64,000 bases of DNA from an uncultured Sphingomonadales bacterium (GCA_937898525.1 CALCBC010000010.1:1-64000), one strand, 5' to 3'. Numbered from the stretch's first letter, positions 1-10,296 are shown. Numbers and translations are program-made. The notes: generated by a model from the sequence alone, not told the origin.

Positions 1-1
1 G

Positions 2-910
2 CTGACCAACGCGGTGCTGCGCGGGGCCAACGAGGCGATGAGCGGATCGCGCGCGCTGCGGATCGCCGCATGGGTGCTGGCGGCGACGATCCTGCCGCTG
101 GCGGTATTCGCGTCGGTCTCGATGGGCGTGCGGCTCGACCAGTACGGCCTCGCGCCAGAGCGGCTGTGGGGGCTGGTGGCGATCGTCGTCGCATGCGTCT
201 GCGGGGTCGGTTACTGGGCTTCGCTGCTACGCGGGCGCAAGGGCGAGTGGCCGCAGCGGTTGCGCGAAGCGACGTTCCACCTCGGACTCGTCGTCTGTGC
301 GCTGGCGATACTGCTGGCACTGCCGGTGCTCGACTTCGGCGCGATCTCGACGCGCAACCAGCTGGCGCGGCTCGAAAGCGGCAAAGTGAGCGTGGAGGAT
401 TTCGACTACGCTGCCTTGAAGTGGGATTTTGGCGAGGCGGGCCTGCGCGCGCTCCGGCGCATGGCAGACGGCGACAACGCCAAAGTGGCCGAACTGGCGC
501 AGGCGGCGCTCGCACAGACGCAGCGGTCGTACGGTTTCGCGCGACCTGCACGCGCGGCGGACGAGATCGACGTGCGCGTGCAGCCCGACGATCCCCAGCT
601 GAAGCGCCTGGTGGTTGACCATTTACGCGCCAATCCCTGGCAGTGTCAGGATGCGTGCGTGGCGCTCGATCTCGGCGAGCAGCGGGGACGGCGGCGCGTG
701 GCGATCGTGCAGAGCAGCGGCTACCAGGTCATCACGTTCGGCGGCGAAGGCGCCGGCGTGGAAGAGCCCGAAGTGGCGGCAGCAGCCTTGCCGATTCGGG
801 ACGGAACCGTGGTCGAGATTCGCGAAGTGCCGACGCGCTACATCTTCGTCGACGGAAAGCCGGTCGGGCCACCGCTCGACGCGCTTGAAGGCGAGGCACC
901 GCCCCGCTAA
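2..910 (+). CDS. C-terminal part of a multi-pass membrane protein (DUF4153-like), cut by the window edge
   Basis: The frame is open to the left edge, so this is the end of a longer protein; GTG at 14 and ATG at 38 are internal or alternative starts. Three hydrophobic segments follow one another: near IAAWVLAATILPLAV, LWGLVAIVVACVCG and LGLVVCALAILLALP. After them comes a soluble tail of about 190 residues with the phrase 'FDYAALKWDFGEAGLRAL'. Sphingomonad DUF4153 proteins found next to gatC have this kind of tail, which is the basis of the family call; this rests on memory of the family, not on an alignment. It ends 10 nt before gatC and is probably co-transcribed with it. Function unknown. 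Confidence 0.6.
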   Translation: MTNAVLRGANEAMSGSRALRIAAWVLAATILPLAVFASVSMGVRLDQYGLAPERLWGLVAIVVACVCGVGYWASLLRGRKGEWPQRLREATFHLGLVVCALAILLALPVLDFGAISTRNQLARLESGKVSVEDFDYAALKWDFGEAGLRALRRMADGDNAKVAELAQAALAQTQRSYGFARPARAADEIDVRVQPDDPQLKRLVVDHLRANPWQCQDACVALDLGEQRGRRRVAIVQSSGYQVITFGGEGAGVEEPEVAAAALPIRDGTVVEIREVPTRYIFVDGKPVGPPLDALEGEAPPR

Positions 911-920
911 CGCCGCGCGC

Positions 921-1223
921 ATGTCAGTCACCCGCGAAACCGTGGCGAAGATCGCCTCGCTGGCGCGCATCCGGATGGGCGAGGACGAGCTCGACCGGAT
1001 GGTGCCCGAATTGAACGCCATCCTCGGCTGGGTCGAGCAGCTCGGCGAGGTCGATTGCACCGGGGTCGAGCCGATGACCGCGGTGATCCCGCAGAAGCTC
1101 AGGCTGCGCGACGACGTGGTCGACGCCGACCCGCTGACCGGCGGCGGCGTGCGCGACGCCGTGCTGGCCAACGCGCCGGCGGCCGAGCATGGGTTCTTCG
1201 GCGTGCCGAAGGTGATCGAGTGA
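921..1223 (+). CDS. gatC: Asp-tRNA(Asn)/Glu-tRNA(Gln) amidotransferase subunit C
   Basis: GatC is the small belt subunit that holds GatA and GatB together in the GatCAB complex. That complex converts mis-charged Glu-tRNA(Gln) and Asp-tRNA(Asn) to Gln-tRNA and Asn-tRNA in the cytosol. The 100-residue product has the family pattern: N-terminal 'VAKIASLARIRM', the amphipathic 'ELNAILGWVEQLGEVD', then 'GVEPMTAVIP' and an 'LRDD' segment. The length is normal. The ATG at 921 was chosen because the homologous protein begins there; the same frame is open upstream, inside the preceding membrane-protein gene. gatA follows after a gap of 109 nt filled by a repeat pair. Confidence 0.93.
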   Translation: MSVTRETVAKIASLARIRMGEDELDRMVPELNAILGWVEQLGEVDCTGVEPMTAVIPQKLRLRDDVVDADPLTGGGVRDAVLANAPAAEHGFFGVPKVIE

Positions 1224-1239
1224 TGGTGGCCCCTTCCGT

Positions 1240-1321
1240 CGTCACCCCGGCAAAAGCCGGAACCTCGTGCCGCGAGCGGCGCGCCCAGTTGCATGCGATC
1301 CCGGCTTTCGCCGGGATGACG
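1240..1321. repeat. Inverted pair of REP-like palindromic units between gatC and gatA
   Basis: Two copies of a short palindromic unit face each other. The left one (1240-1260) reads CGTCACCCCGG, then a CAAAA loop and GCCGG. The right one (1300-1321) reads CCCGGC-TTTC-GCCGGGATGACG, which is close to the reverse complement of the left. Each unit forms its own hairpin, and the pair can form a larger one. Such CGTCATCCCGGC units are common in sphingomonad intergenic DNA. Here the pair sits inside an operon, and the G-run that serves as gatA's ribosome-binding site begins at its edge. Confidence 0.85.
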
Positions 1322-1332
1322 GGGGTGGACCT

Positions 1333-2817
<1,485 letters not shown>

Positions 2818-2818
2818 G

Positions 2819-3364
2819 ATGGCGACCGATCCGCTGGACGCGCCGGGGCGGCTCAAGCCCCTGCCGTTGCTGATCTTCAGTTCGCGCTGGCTGCAGCTTC
2901 CGCTCTACATCGGGCTGATCGTTGCCCAGTGCGTCTACGTCTACCTGTTCCTGACCGAGCTGTGGCACCTCGTGCTCCATGCCGGCGACTTCGGCGAGCA
3001 GGAGATCATGCTCGTCGTGCTCGGGCTGATCGACGTGGTGATGATCTCCAACCTGCTGGTGATGGTCATCGTCGGCGGTTACGAGACTTTCGTCTCGCGG
3101 CTCGGCCTCCAGGGACATCCCGACCAGCCCGAGTGGCTGAGCCACGTCAACGCCGGGGTGCTCAAGGTCAAGCTGGCGATGGCGATCATCGGCATCTCGT
3201 CGATCCACCTGCTGCGCACCTTCATCGAGGCGAGCGCGATCGGCACGCCGGGCGCGCGGGTGACCGAGGCCGGGGTGATGTGGCAGACGATCATCCACAT
3301 GGCCTTCATCGCCTCCGCGATCGGGATCGCCTACGTCGACCGCATGACGCAGATCAGGCACTGA
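2819..3364 (+). CDS. UPF0114 (YqhA) family inner-membrane protein
   Basis: A 181-residue integral membrane protein with four hydrophobic spans, at about residues 22-46, 62-84, 115-136 and 152-172. The cytosolic loop 'GGYETFVSRLGL' followed by 'HPDQPEWLSHVNAGVLKVKLA' is the signature of the UPF0114/YqhA family (TIGR00645). The biochemical function of the family is not established. The start is 2 nt after the gatA stop, so it is read from the gatCA transcript. It appears intact and of normal length. Confidence 0.9.
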   Translation: MATDPLDAPGRLKPLPLLIFSSRWLQLPLYIGLIVAQCVYVYLFLTELWHLVLHAGDFGEQEIMLVVLGLIDVVMISNLLVMVIVGGYETFVSRLGLQGHPDQPEWLSHVNAGVLKVKLAMAIIGISSIHLLRTFIEASAIGTPGARVTEAGVMWQTIIHMAFIASAIGIAYVDRMTQIRH

Positions 3365-3727
3365 CCGAGCCGCGGGCGGGCCCGCCAGTGCGCCGATGAC
3401 CGTGCGTAAACAGGAACAGTCACTCGAGGGCGCGGTCCGTCCTGCCAATCGTCGCGCCAACGTGGTTCAGGACCCATGCGCCCCGCGCTGCGCCCTTTCC
3501 CGCGCGTGACCTCGCCGAGAGGGTAGTTCCGGCGCATGCTGGCAGGCCGCGCGCAACACCGGGCTCATCGCCTGTGGCGCGATGGCCCTGAAACGCGTTC
3601 AGGGTGACCGGGATGGAAGGTTCGCGTGGCGGCGAGGGGAGGGCGCCCGGATCGGCCGGTTCTCCTGGTGAGCGGAATTCGCAAGCGGGACTTTTCACCC
3701 GGGCCGCCCGCCACTATCGGCAGGGGC
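3365..3727. other. 363-nt gap without a recognised gene, upstream of gatB
   Basis: No convincing protein or tRNA could be found here. It contains a perfect 12-bp palindrome GGCGGGCCCGCC (3375-3386) just after the UPF0114 gene, which may help end transcription. It also holds a hairpin CCCTGAA-ACGCG-TTCAGGG near 3584-3602, which resembles short intergenic repeats common in sphingomonads. A frame in phase with gatB is open back to 3626, but its residues look like translated non-coding DNA. The gatB promoter should lie here, but no clear -35/-10 pair stands out. Confidence 0.5.
3584..3602. repeat. Short stem-loop repeat CCCTGAA...TTCAGGG
   Basis: A perfect 7-bp stem, CCCTGAA against TTCAGGG, encloses the loop ACGCG and is followed by GTGACCGGGATGG. 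The same type of element is scattered between genes in many sphingomonads. Only one copy was seen in this window, so its status as a repeat rests on general knowledge. Confidence 0.5.
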
Positions 3728-5230
3728 ATGACTGACTCCACCTATCGCATCCGCGGCGCAACCGGCGACTGGGAGGTCGTGATCGGCCTCGAGGTCCACG
3801 CGCAGGTCACCAGCAAGGCCAAGCTGTTCTCGAGCGCCTCGACCGCGTTCGGGGCCGAGCCGAACACGCAGGTCAGCCTGGTCGACGCCGCGATGCCGGG
3901 GATGCTGCCGGTTCCGAACCGCGAGTGCATCCGGCAGGCCGTGCGGACGGGCCTCGCGATCGAGGCGCAGATCAACAAGTGGAGCCGGTTCGACCGCAAG
4001 AACTACTTCTACGCCGACCTGCCGCAGGGCTACCAGATCAGCCAGCTCTACCATCCGCTGGTCGGCGAGGGGCGGCTGCTGATCGAGGCCGACGAGAAAG
4101 CCGGCATCCCCGAGGACAAGTGGATCGGCATCGAGCGGATCCACGTCGAGCAGGACGCGGGCAAGCTGATGCACGACCAGCACCCGAGCATGTCCTACGT
4201 CGACCTCAACCGATCGGGCGTGGCGCTGATGGAGATCGTCAGCCGGCCCGACATGCGCTCGCCGGCCGAGGCGGGCGCCTACCTGCGCAAGCTGCGCTCG
4301 ATCCTGCGCTACGTCGGTTCGTGCGACGGAAACATGGAAGAGGGCTCGATGCGCGCCGACGTCAACGTTTCGGTGCGCCGGCCCGGCGAGGAATTCGGCA
4401 CGCGGACCGAGACCAAGAACGTCAACTCGGTGCGTTTCGTGATGCAGGCGATCGAGCACGAGGCGCGCCGCCAGGTCGAACTGCTCGAGGACGGCGGCGA
4501 GGTGGTGCAGGAGACACGCCTGTTCGACCCGAACACCGGGACGACGCGGTCGATGCGCAGCAAGGAAGACGCGCACGACTACCGCTATTTCCCCGATCCC
4601 GACCTGCTGCCGCTCGAGCTCGACGACGCGTTCCTCGACGAATGCCGCGAGAGCCTGCCCGAGCTGCCCGACGCCAAGCGGCGGCGTTACATCGAGGAAC
4701 TCGGGCTCAGCGCCTACAACGCCGGCGTGCTGACCGCCGAGGTCGAGACTGCGCGCTGGTTCGAGGCACTGCTGCTGGAGACCGCGACGGCGCAGGGCAA
4801 GACCCCGGCCGAAGTCGCCAGGCAGGCGTCGAACTGGCTGATCTCCGAGTTCTTCGGCGCGCTCAACAAGATCGGCAGGGAGCTGGCCGACAGCCCGGTC
4901 GGGCACGCGCAGGCGGCCGAGCTGCTGGCGCTGGTCGGCAAGGGAACCATTTCCGGCTCGATTGCCAAGCAGGTGCTCGAGACGATGCTCGAGACCGGCG
5001 AATCCGCCAGCACGATCGTCGAGCGCGAGGGATTGAAGCAGGAAAGCGACAGCGGGGCGATCGAGGCCGCAGTCGACAAGGTACTGGCCGACAACGCCGA
5101 CAAGGTCGCCGAATACAAGGCCGGCAAGCAGGCGCTGTTCGGGTTCTTCGTCGGGCAGACGATGAAGGCGATGCAGGGCAAGGCCAACCCGCAGGTAGTG
5201 AACGAGGTGCTGCGGGCGAAGCTGGGATAG
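3728..5230 (+). CDS. gatB: Asp-tRNA(Asn)/Glu-tRNA(Gln) amidotransferase subunit B
   Basis: GatB binds the mis-acylated tRNA, activates the side-chain carboxylate with ATP and accepts ammonia from GatA. The 500-residue protein has the GatB catalytic half, with 'VIGLEVHAQ', 'KNYFYADLPQGYQISQ', 'DLNRSGVALMEIVSRPDMRSP' and 'GNMEEGSMRADVNVS'. A helical linker and a YqeY-like tRNA-binding tail ending 'GKANPQVVNEVLRAKLG' follow. The ATG at 3728 lies after an AGGGGC ribosome-binding site and gives the family N-terminus. It is separated from gatCA by the UPF0114 gene and a 363-nt gap, so it may have its own promoter. trmL follows 8 nt later. Confidence 0.96.
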   Translation: MTDSTYRIRGATGDWEVVIGLEVHAQVTSKAKLFSSASTAFGAEPNTQVSLVDAAMPGMLPVPNRECIRQAVRTGLAIEAQINKWSRFDRKNYFYADLPQGYQISQLYHPLVGEGRLLIEADEKAGIPEDKWIGIERIHVEQDAGKLMHDQHPSMSYVDLNRSGVALMEIVSRPDMRSPAEAGAYLRKLRSILRYVGSCDGNMEEGSMRADVNVSVRRPGEEFGTRTETKNVNSVRFVMQAIEHEARRQVELLEDGGEVVQETRLFDPNTGTTRSMRSKEDAHDYRYFPDPDLLPLELDDAFLDECRESLPELPDAKRRRYIEELGLSAYNAGVLTAEVETARWFEALLLETATAQGKTPAEVARQASNWLISEFFGALNKIGRELADSPVGHAQAAELLALVGKGTISGSIAKQVLETMLETGESASTIVEREGLKQESDSGAIEAAVDKVLADNADKVAEYKAGKQALFGFFVGQTMKAMQGKANPQVVNEVLRAKLG

Positions 5231-5238
5231 GGGCCGCG

Positions 5239-5697
5239 GTGCCTCTGTCGATCGTCCTCGTCCAGCCCGAAATCCCGGGCAACACCGGCGCGGTCGGCCG
5301 CACCTGCGTGGCGCTCGATGCCGAGCTGGTGCTGATCCACCCGCTCGGGTTCACGATCACCGACGCGCGCGTGAAGCGCTCGGGGCTCGATTACTGGCCG
5401 CACGTGCGGCTGAGCGAGTTCGCGAGCTGGGACGCATTCGTGGAGGAGCGGCGGCCGCGCGAGGACCAGCTGTTCCTGTTCGAGGAGCACGGGGCGCGTT
5501 CGTTCTACGAGCCGGACTACCCCGAGGACGCGATCCTCGTGTTCGGGCAGGAGACGAAGGGCATCCCCGAGGCGATCTGGCGCGCCTGGCCGGGGCGGCA
5601 GTTCCGCCTGCCGATGCGCTCGGACGTGATCCGCTCGCTCAACCTCGCCAACACGGTCGCGGCGGCGGCTTACCAGGCCATGCGCGGGAAGTTCTGA
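5239..5697 (+). CDS. trmL: tRNA (cytidine(34)-2'-O)-methyltransferase
   Basis: TrmL methylates the 2'-hydroxyl of the wobble nucleotide in certain leucine tRNAs, using S-adenosylmethionine. The 152-residue protein is a minimal SPOUT (SpoU-type) enzyme with the trefoil-knot motifs in order: 'QPEIPGNTGAVGRTC' near the N-terminus, 'LVFGQETKGIPE' in the middle and 'IRSLNLANTVAAAAYQ' at the end. The length is that of TrmL, not of longer SpoU enzymes with an RNA-binding extension. It starts with GTG 8 nt after gatB, in keeping with a shared transcript. Confidence 0.92.
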   Translation: MPLSIVLVQPEIPGNTGAVGRTCVALDAELVLIHPLGFTITDARVKRSGLDYWPHVRLSEFASWDAFVEERRPREDQLFLFEEHGARSFYEPDYPEDAILVFGQETKGIPEAIWRAWPGRQFRLPMRSDVIRSLNLANTVAAAAYQAMRGKF

Positions 5698-5766
5698 GCG
5701 ATGCGTCGGAAACCCGCACGGCGCAGCGCGGTTGCACTGGTAGTCCCGTCAGATCGGAAATCTGCG

Positions 5767-6141
5767 ATGCCCGACCATTCCCGTCTCGCCGGCCTGCCCG
5801 GACCGATCGGACTCTTGCTGCTGGCTGCCGCATGCCAGCCTGCAGCCGCGCCGGAGCGCGGCGCGGGGCCGCAAGTGCATCCGGGCGAGGCCCTGGCGAA
5901 GTCGGCCTGCGGTGCCTGTCATGCTGTCGAACGACGCAGCGTTTCGCCCATGCGCGCCGCACCGGCGTTTGCCACGCTGGTGAACCGGCCCGGGCTGACG
6001 CGCAACACGCTCGCCGTGTGGTTGCGCAATGCCCACAACTATCCCGCCGAGATGAACTTCACGCTCGAGCCTCGCGATGCCGAACGAATCGCGGCCTACC
6101 TGGCAACCTTGCGCGAGCCGAACCGGCGCAGCGGCTTCTGA
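5767..6141 (+). CDS. Predicted lipoprotein, monohaem cytochrome c
   Basis: Small c-type cytochrome, probably an electron carrier anchored to the periplasmic face of a membrane. From ATG 5767 the 124-residue product has a hydrophobic run GLLLLAAAC, a lipobox with the acylated cysteine at C23. A single haem site CGACH follows at residues 48-52. M96 in 'YPAEMNF' is the probable distal haem ligand. An earlier in-frame ATG at 5701 would put a charged 22-residue leader before the signal peptide and is less likely. The partner is unknown; the neighbouring chrA-like gene is on the other strand and gives no help. ccmA-ccmB for haem attachment lie at the far end of the window. Confidence 0.8.
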   Translation: MPDHSRLAGLPGPIGLLLLAAACQPAAAPERGAGPQVHPGEALAKSACGACHAVERRSVSPMRAAPAFATLVNRPGLTRNTLAVWLRNAHNYPAEMNFTLEPRDAERIAAYLATLREPNRRSGF

Positions 6142-6145
6142 AGGA

Positions 6146-7339
6146 TCAGCCGAGCAACACGGCTCCCGCCAGCGCCCCGGCAGCGACGATGGCCGGCGTG
6201 ATCCACTTGCCCCTGACGAGCCACGCCGCGAGCGCAGCAGGCACCAGGATCGCCAGCGCGAGCAACGGCGTCTCGACGCGCTCGGCAGCGGCGAGGCCGA
6301 GCTGGACCAGCGTCGCGGCAATGATCCCGACCGCTGCGGCGGCGACGCCGTCGAGCGTGCGGTGCAGTCGCGGGTGCTCGACGACCGCCTCGAGGCGTTC
6401 GAAGAACACCAGCGAGAAGGCAAACGCGGGGAGGAACATGCCCGCGGTGGCCGCGAGCGCGCCCGGGAGGCCGCCGGCGACGTAGCCGACGAACGTGGCG
6501 AAGATCACCAGCGGCGCGGGCAGCAGGTTGCCGATGGCGATGCCGTCAAGGAACGCCCCGTCGCCGAGCCAGCCGCGGCCGACGGTATCGGCGCGGACGA
6601 AGGGGATCGCGGTGTAGGCGCCGCCGAAGGTGAGCAGGCCGCCCTTTAGCCCGGTGACGAACAGGGCCGCTGCCGTGGCGGTTTCGCCCGCCGCGGCTCC
6701 CGCAAGCAGCGGCGCGGCGTCCCCCTCGGGCAGCAGGAGGTAGGCGGCGAGGATGATGACCGTCGCCAGCGCGAGACCCGCGGCAGGCTTTTCCGCCGCA
6801 CGGCTGTAGGCGAAGGCACCGGCGACGAGCGGGGCCCAGAACGGCACGCCGGCGAGCGTCGCGGCGGCGGCGAGCAGGGCGATCGCGGCGAGCAGCCAAC
6901 CGGTCAGGATGTGCTCGCCGATCCGCTGAACGGAGCGGGCGATCACCGCCAGGACCGCGACCTGCACCCCGAGCAGCACCCCGGCGAGCTCGGGCCGCCC
7001 GGCGACGAACGCGACATAAGCCCAGGCGCAGGCGAGCATCGCGAGGAAACCGGGCAGGACGAAGCCGAGCCCGGCGAGCAGCCCGCCGAGCCGACCGCGC
7101 GCGACCATGCCGAGATGCACGGACAGCTCGGTCGCCTCGGGCCCGGGGAGCACCTGCATCACTGCGAGCAGGCGGTTGAAGCGCGTGGAGTCGATCCATC
7201 GCTCCTCGTCGACGAGCGCCTGGCGGATCATCGCGATCTGCGCGATCGGGCCGCCGAAGGCGAGACAGCCGAAGCGGAGGAACTTCGCGAACAGCGCGGC
7301 GAGCGAGAGACGGGGCGGGGCGGGTTCGGTCGACGACAT
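6146..7339 (-). CDS. chrA: Chromate transporter (CHR family)
   Basis: CHR-superfamily transporters expel chromate across the inner membrane; some members move other anions, so the substrate is inferred. The 397-residue protein has the duplicated long-chain layout. The first half carries 'FLRFGCLAFGGPIAQIAMIR' and 'QVLPGPEATELSVHLG'. The second half repeats it with 'GLKGGLLTFGGAYTAIPFVR' and 'LPAPLVIFATFVGYVAGGLPGA'. There are about ten hydrophobic spans. The start at 7339 (MSSTEPAPP) has a good AAGGAGC ribosome-binding site; an in-frame codon 63 nt upstream would add a basic leader without support. No chrB or chrR regulator is next to it. Confidence 0.9.
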   Translation of the reverse strand: MSSTEPAPPRLSLAALFAKFLRFGCLAFGGPIAQIAMIRQALVDEERWIDSTRFNRLLAVMQVLPGPEATELSVHLGMVARGRLGGLLAGLGFVLPGFLAMLACAWAYVAFVAGRPELAGVLLGVQVAVLAVIARSVQRIGEHILTGWLLAAIALLAAAATLAGVPFWAPLVAGAFAYSRAAEKPAAGLALATVIILAAYLLLPEGDAAPLLAGAAAGETATAAALFVTGLKGGLLTFGGAYTAIPFVRADTVGRGWLGDGAFLDGIAIGNLLPAPLVIFATFVGYVAGGLPGALAATAGMFLPAFAFSLVFFERLEAVVEHPRLHRTLDGVAAAAVGIIAATLVQLGLAAAERVETPLLALAILVPAALAAWLVRGKWITPAIVAAGALAGAVLLG

Positions 7340-7432
7340 ACAAGCTCCTTGCCCGGGCGCGCGGGGTGCACGGCCCATGCTGGAGCGGAGCTTGGGCGGC
7401 AAGCGCCTGAGCGGGCGTCGCGCCGGCCCGCA

Positions 7433-7453
7433 CCGCCGTTGTTAGCACGGCGG
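7433..7453. terminator. Possible stem-loop between the M16 peptidase and chrA
   Basis: A perfect 7-bp stem CCGCCGT / ACGGCGG encloses the loop TGTTAGC, about 20 nt beyond the stop codon of the minus-strand peptidase gene. There is no T-run after it, so a role as terminator is only a guess. Confidence 0.35.
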
Positions 7454-7470
7454 CGCGGGATGGGAAGGCG

Positions 7471-10296
7471 TCAGAGCGCGTCGGCGTCGAGGTACTCGAT
7501 CTCCATGCCGAGCGTGGCGAGCTGGTCGTCGATCTGGCGGCGGTCGCCGACCACGACGATCGCAAGGTCGTCCGGCACGAGGTACTGGCGCGCGGCGGCG
7601 TCGATCTGTGCGGCGTCGATGCTGCGATAGATCTCCGGGAGCTGCGCCTGGTAATCGTCGGGGCGCCCGAGCAGCTGGTTGTCGAGCATCGCCGAGAGGA
7701 CCTGGCTGTTGGTCTGGAAGCTGTTCGGCAGGCCGCGGATGTTGCCGTCGGTGACGCGCTGCAGCTCGGTCTCGTCGACACCCCTGTCGGTGGCGAAGGC
7801 CTTCATCTCGTCGAGAATCAGGCGGATCGAGTCCGCGGTGCGGTCGGATTGCACCGGGGTCAGCACGGTCAGCGCGCGAGGGCCGACCCTGACCGGCAGC
7901 GAGCTGCGGATGCCGTAAGTCCAGCCCTTCTCCTCGCGCAGGTTCAGGTTGAGCCGCGAGAGGAAGCCGTTGCCGATGACCTCGTTGGCGAGGTCGAGCG
8001 CCTCGGGCACCTTGCCCTCGACCGGCAGCACGCGAGCGAGCATCAGCACCGACTGCGGCGAGTTCGGCCGGTCGATCACCACCAGCCGCTGGCGGGCCGG
8101 CGGCGTCGGGACGGCGATGTCCTTGACCGGCCTCGGCGTCGCCGGGGCGCGCCAGTCGCCGAACGCGGCCTCCAGCGCGGGCAGCAGCTCGGCCATGGTG
8201 ACATCCCCGACCACCGTGAAACGCGCAGTGTCGGGGCGCATCCACGTGCGGTGCTGCTCCGCCAGTGCCTCGGGCGTCAGCGACTCGATCGCCTCCGGCT
8301 TCCCGGTCGCGCCGACCGAGCCGTAGGGATGCGCCTCGCCATAGATCAGCGGCCCGACCGCGCGGTAGGCGAGGCCCATCGGATCGGCCTGTTCCTGCGC
8401 GATCTCGGCCAGTCGCTGATCCTTGACCCGCGCGACCTCGGAGGGGGCGAACGCCGGGTTGCGGACGATGTCGGCCATCAGCTCGAGCGACGGAGCCAGG
8501 TTGGCCGTCAGGGCGGTCATGGCCACGCTGTTGACGTCGGTCCTGGTGCCGGTCGAGATCTGCGCGCCGAGCCGCTCCTTCTCGATGGCGATGTCCATCG
8601 CCGAGCGGGTCTTGGTGCCCTCGGCGAGCAGCTCCATCATCAGCGACTGGGTGCCGGCCCGGGCGCCGCCGTCGGCGGCGTCGCCCGCGTCGAAAGCGAG
8701 GGCGATCGAGACCTTGGGAATCGCCGTGCGGCGAGCGAGGGCGACCGGGATGCCATTCGACAGCGTCGCGTGCTCGACCTCGGGGAAGGTCAGCTCGCCG
8801 ACGGAGGCGACTTGCGGCGCCTCGCGCTTCGGCCCCGGCGGCAGCGGCGGGGCGGGCTCGCGCGCGTCCGGCGGAGGTGGCGGAACGGTGCCCTCGTCGC
8901 CCCAGCCGCCCATCAGCGCACCGTCCTCGGTGCGCTCGCCGGGAACCACGGCGAGGGTATAGGCCGGGCGGCCGAGCCAGCGCTGCAGCGCGGTCCTGAC
9001 CTGATCCGGCGTCAGCGCGGCCATCTGTTCGAGCGCACGCTTGTAGTGCTCCGGATCGCCAGCATAGAGCCAGCCCTCGGCGAGCGTGGCGCCCTTGCCG
9101 TAGAACCCGCCCACCTGCTCGAGCGCGCCGATCTCCTGCGAGACCATCTCGGTCGCAGCGCGGGTGATCTCGTCAGCCGTCGGGCCCTCGGCAAGCAGCC
9201 CGTCGATCACCTCGCCGAAGCGCGCTTCGGCGACCGAGGTCTCGACGCCCGGTTTGACGTCCATCTCGGCGACCAGCATGCTCAGCTGCTCGTGCTGGAG
9301 CGCGTAGGCGCTGACGCGGACGGCGAGCTGCTCCTCGCGCACGAGCACGGTATCGAGTCGCGAACTGGCGAGACCGCCGAGCACGTGCATGCCGACCTGC
9401 AGCGGCACGGCGTCGGCGTGAGTCCACTCGGGGCCGGTCCACGCACGCTGGATGCGCGTGACCGGGACCTGGTCGGTCATCTCCTCGCGCAGCGGCGCGG
9501 CCAGCGTGACCGGGCCGGCCTCAGGCTGGACGACCTCGGGGCCGCGCGGGATGTCGCCGAACCAGCGTTCGACCATCGGCCGCGCAGTCGCCGCGTCGAT
9601 GTCGCCGGCGAGAACGAGGACGACGTTGTTCGGCGCATAGTTGTCGGTGAACCACTTGCGCACGTCTGAGATGCTGGCCGCTTCGAGGTCGGCCATCGAG
9701 CCGATCGTCGAATGGCGGTAGGGATGGCCGATCGGGAACAGCGCGTCGCCGAGCTTGTACTCGACGAGGCCGTAGGGCTGGTTGTCGCCCTGGCGCTTCT
9801 CGTTCTGGACCACGCCACGCTGGCGGTCGAGCTTTTCCTGGGTGACCGCACCGAGCAGGTGGCCCATGCGGTCGCTCTCCATGAACAGCGCGAGGTCGAG
9901 CGCGCCGGTCGGCACGGTCTCGACGTAGTTCGTGCGGTCGTACCAGGTCGAGCCGTTGGTGCTGGTCGACCCCGCGGCCTCGAGCGGGATGTCGAAGTTC
10001 TCGACGTTCTCGCTGCCGCCGAACATCAGGTGCTCGAACAGGTGCGCGAAGCCCGTGCGCCCGCGAGGCTCATGCTTCGAGCCGACGCGGTAGTAGATCG
10101 TCACCCCGACGATCGGCGCCTTGCGGTCGGTGTGGACGATCGTCGTCAGCCCGTTCGGCAGGGTGAAGGTTTCGTAGGGAATGTCGACTTCGGCGACGAG
10201 GTCGGACAGCGGCGCCGGCTCGGACTGCTGGGCCTGGAGTGGGACAGTGGCGGCGAGAGCGAGCGCAGCGGCCGCGATCAGGCGAAATGGTTTCAT
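7471..10296 (-). CDS. Exported M16-family zinc metallopeptidase, two-domain (pitrilysin type)
   Basis: An insulinase/pitrilysin-like protease predicted in the periplasm. A Sec signal peptide, with core LIAAAALALAAT and end LQAQ, starts the 941-residue protein. The first M16 unit has the inverted zinc motif HLFEH at residues 85-89 and the third ligand E166 in 'VVQNEKRQG', so it should be active. The second unit, from about residue 490, lacks HxxEH and is the usual non-catalytic partner half. The ATG at 10296 was chosen because it gives a clean signal peptide; the frame is open upstream but only with charged sequence. It is transcribed divergently from an exported M17 aminopeptidase. Confidence 0.92.
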   Translation of the reverse strand: MKPFRLIAAAALALAATVPLQAQQSEPAPLSDLVAEVDIPYETFTLPNGLTTIVHTDRKAPIVGVTIYYRVGSKHEPRGRTGFAHLFEHLMFGGSENVENFDIPLEAAGSTSTNGSTWYDRTNYVETVPTGALDLALFMESDRMGHLLGAVTQEKLDRQRGVVQNEKRQGDNQPYGLVEYKLGDALFPIGHPYRHSTIGSMADLEAASISDVRKWFTDNYAPNNVVLVLAGDIDAATARPMVERWFGDIPRGPEVVQPEAGPVTLAAPLREEMTDQVPVTRIQRAWTGPEWTHADAVPLQVGMHVLGGLASSRLDTVLVREEQLAVRVSAYALQHEQLSMLVAEMDVKPGVETSVAEARFGEVIDGLLAEGPTADEITRAATEMVSQEIGALEQVGGFYGKGATLAEGWLYAGDPEHYKRALEQMAALTPDQVRTALQRWLGRPAYTLAVVPGERTEDGALMGGWGDEGTVPPPPPDAREPAPPLPPGPKREAPQVASVGELTFPEVEHATLSNGIPVALARRTAIPKVSIALAFDAGDAADGGARAGTQSLMMELLAEGTKTRSAMDIAIEKERLGAQISTGTRTDVNSVAMTALTANLAPSLELMADIVRNPAFAPSEVARVKDQRLAEIAQEQADPMGLAYRAVGPLIYGEAHPYGSVGATGKPEAIESLTPEALAEQHRTWMRPDTARFTVVGDVTMAELLPALEAAFGDWRAPATPRPVKDIAVPTPPARQRLVVIDRPNSPQSVLMLARVLPVEGKVPEALDLANEVIGNGFLSRLNLNLREEKGWTYGIRSSLPVRVGPRALTVLTPVQSDRTADSIRLILDEMKAFATDRGVDETELQRVTDGNIRGLPNSFQTNSQVLSAMLDNQLLGRPDDYQAQLPEIYRSIDAAQIDAAARQYLVPDDLAIVVVGDRRQIDDQLATLGMEIEYLDADAL

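Noticed and set aside
3626..3727. In-frame extension of gatB upstream of ATG 3728
   Set aside because: The extra residues are Arg/Gly/Pro-rich and contain the repeat region; GatB homologues begin at the later ATG, which has a ribosome-binding site.
3365..3727. Structured RNA (6S, SRP, RNase P or tmRNA) in the gap before gatB
   Set aside because: None of the conserved sequence signatures of these RNAs was found; only short palindromes are present.
7849..9669. Open frame of about 600 codons antisense to the M16 peptidase
   Set aside because: Rich in Arg, Gly, Asp and His with no domain; a typical by-product of GC-rich coding on the other strand, where HLFEH and a signal peptide identify the real gene.
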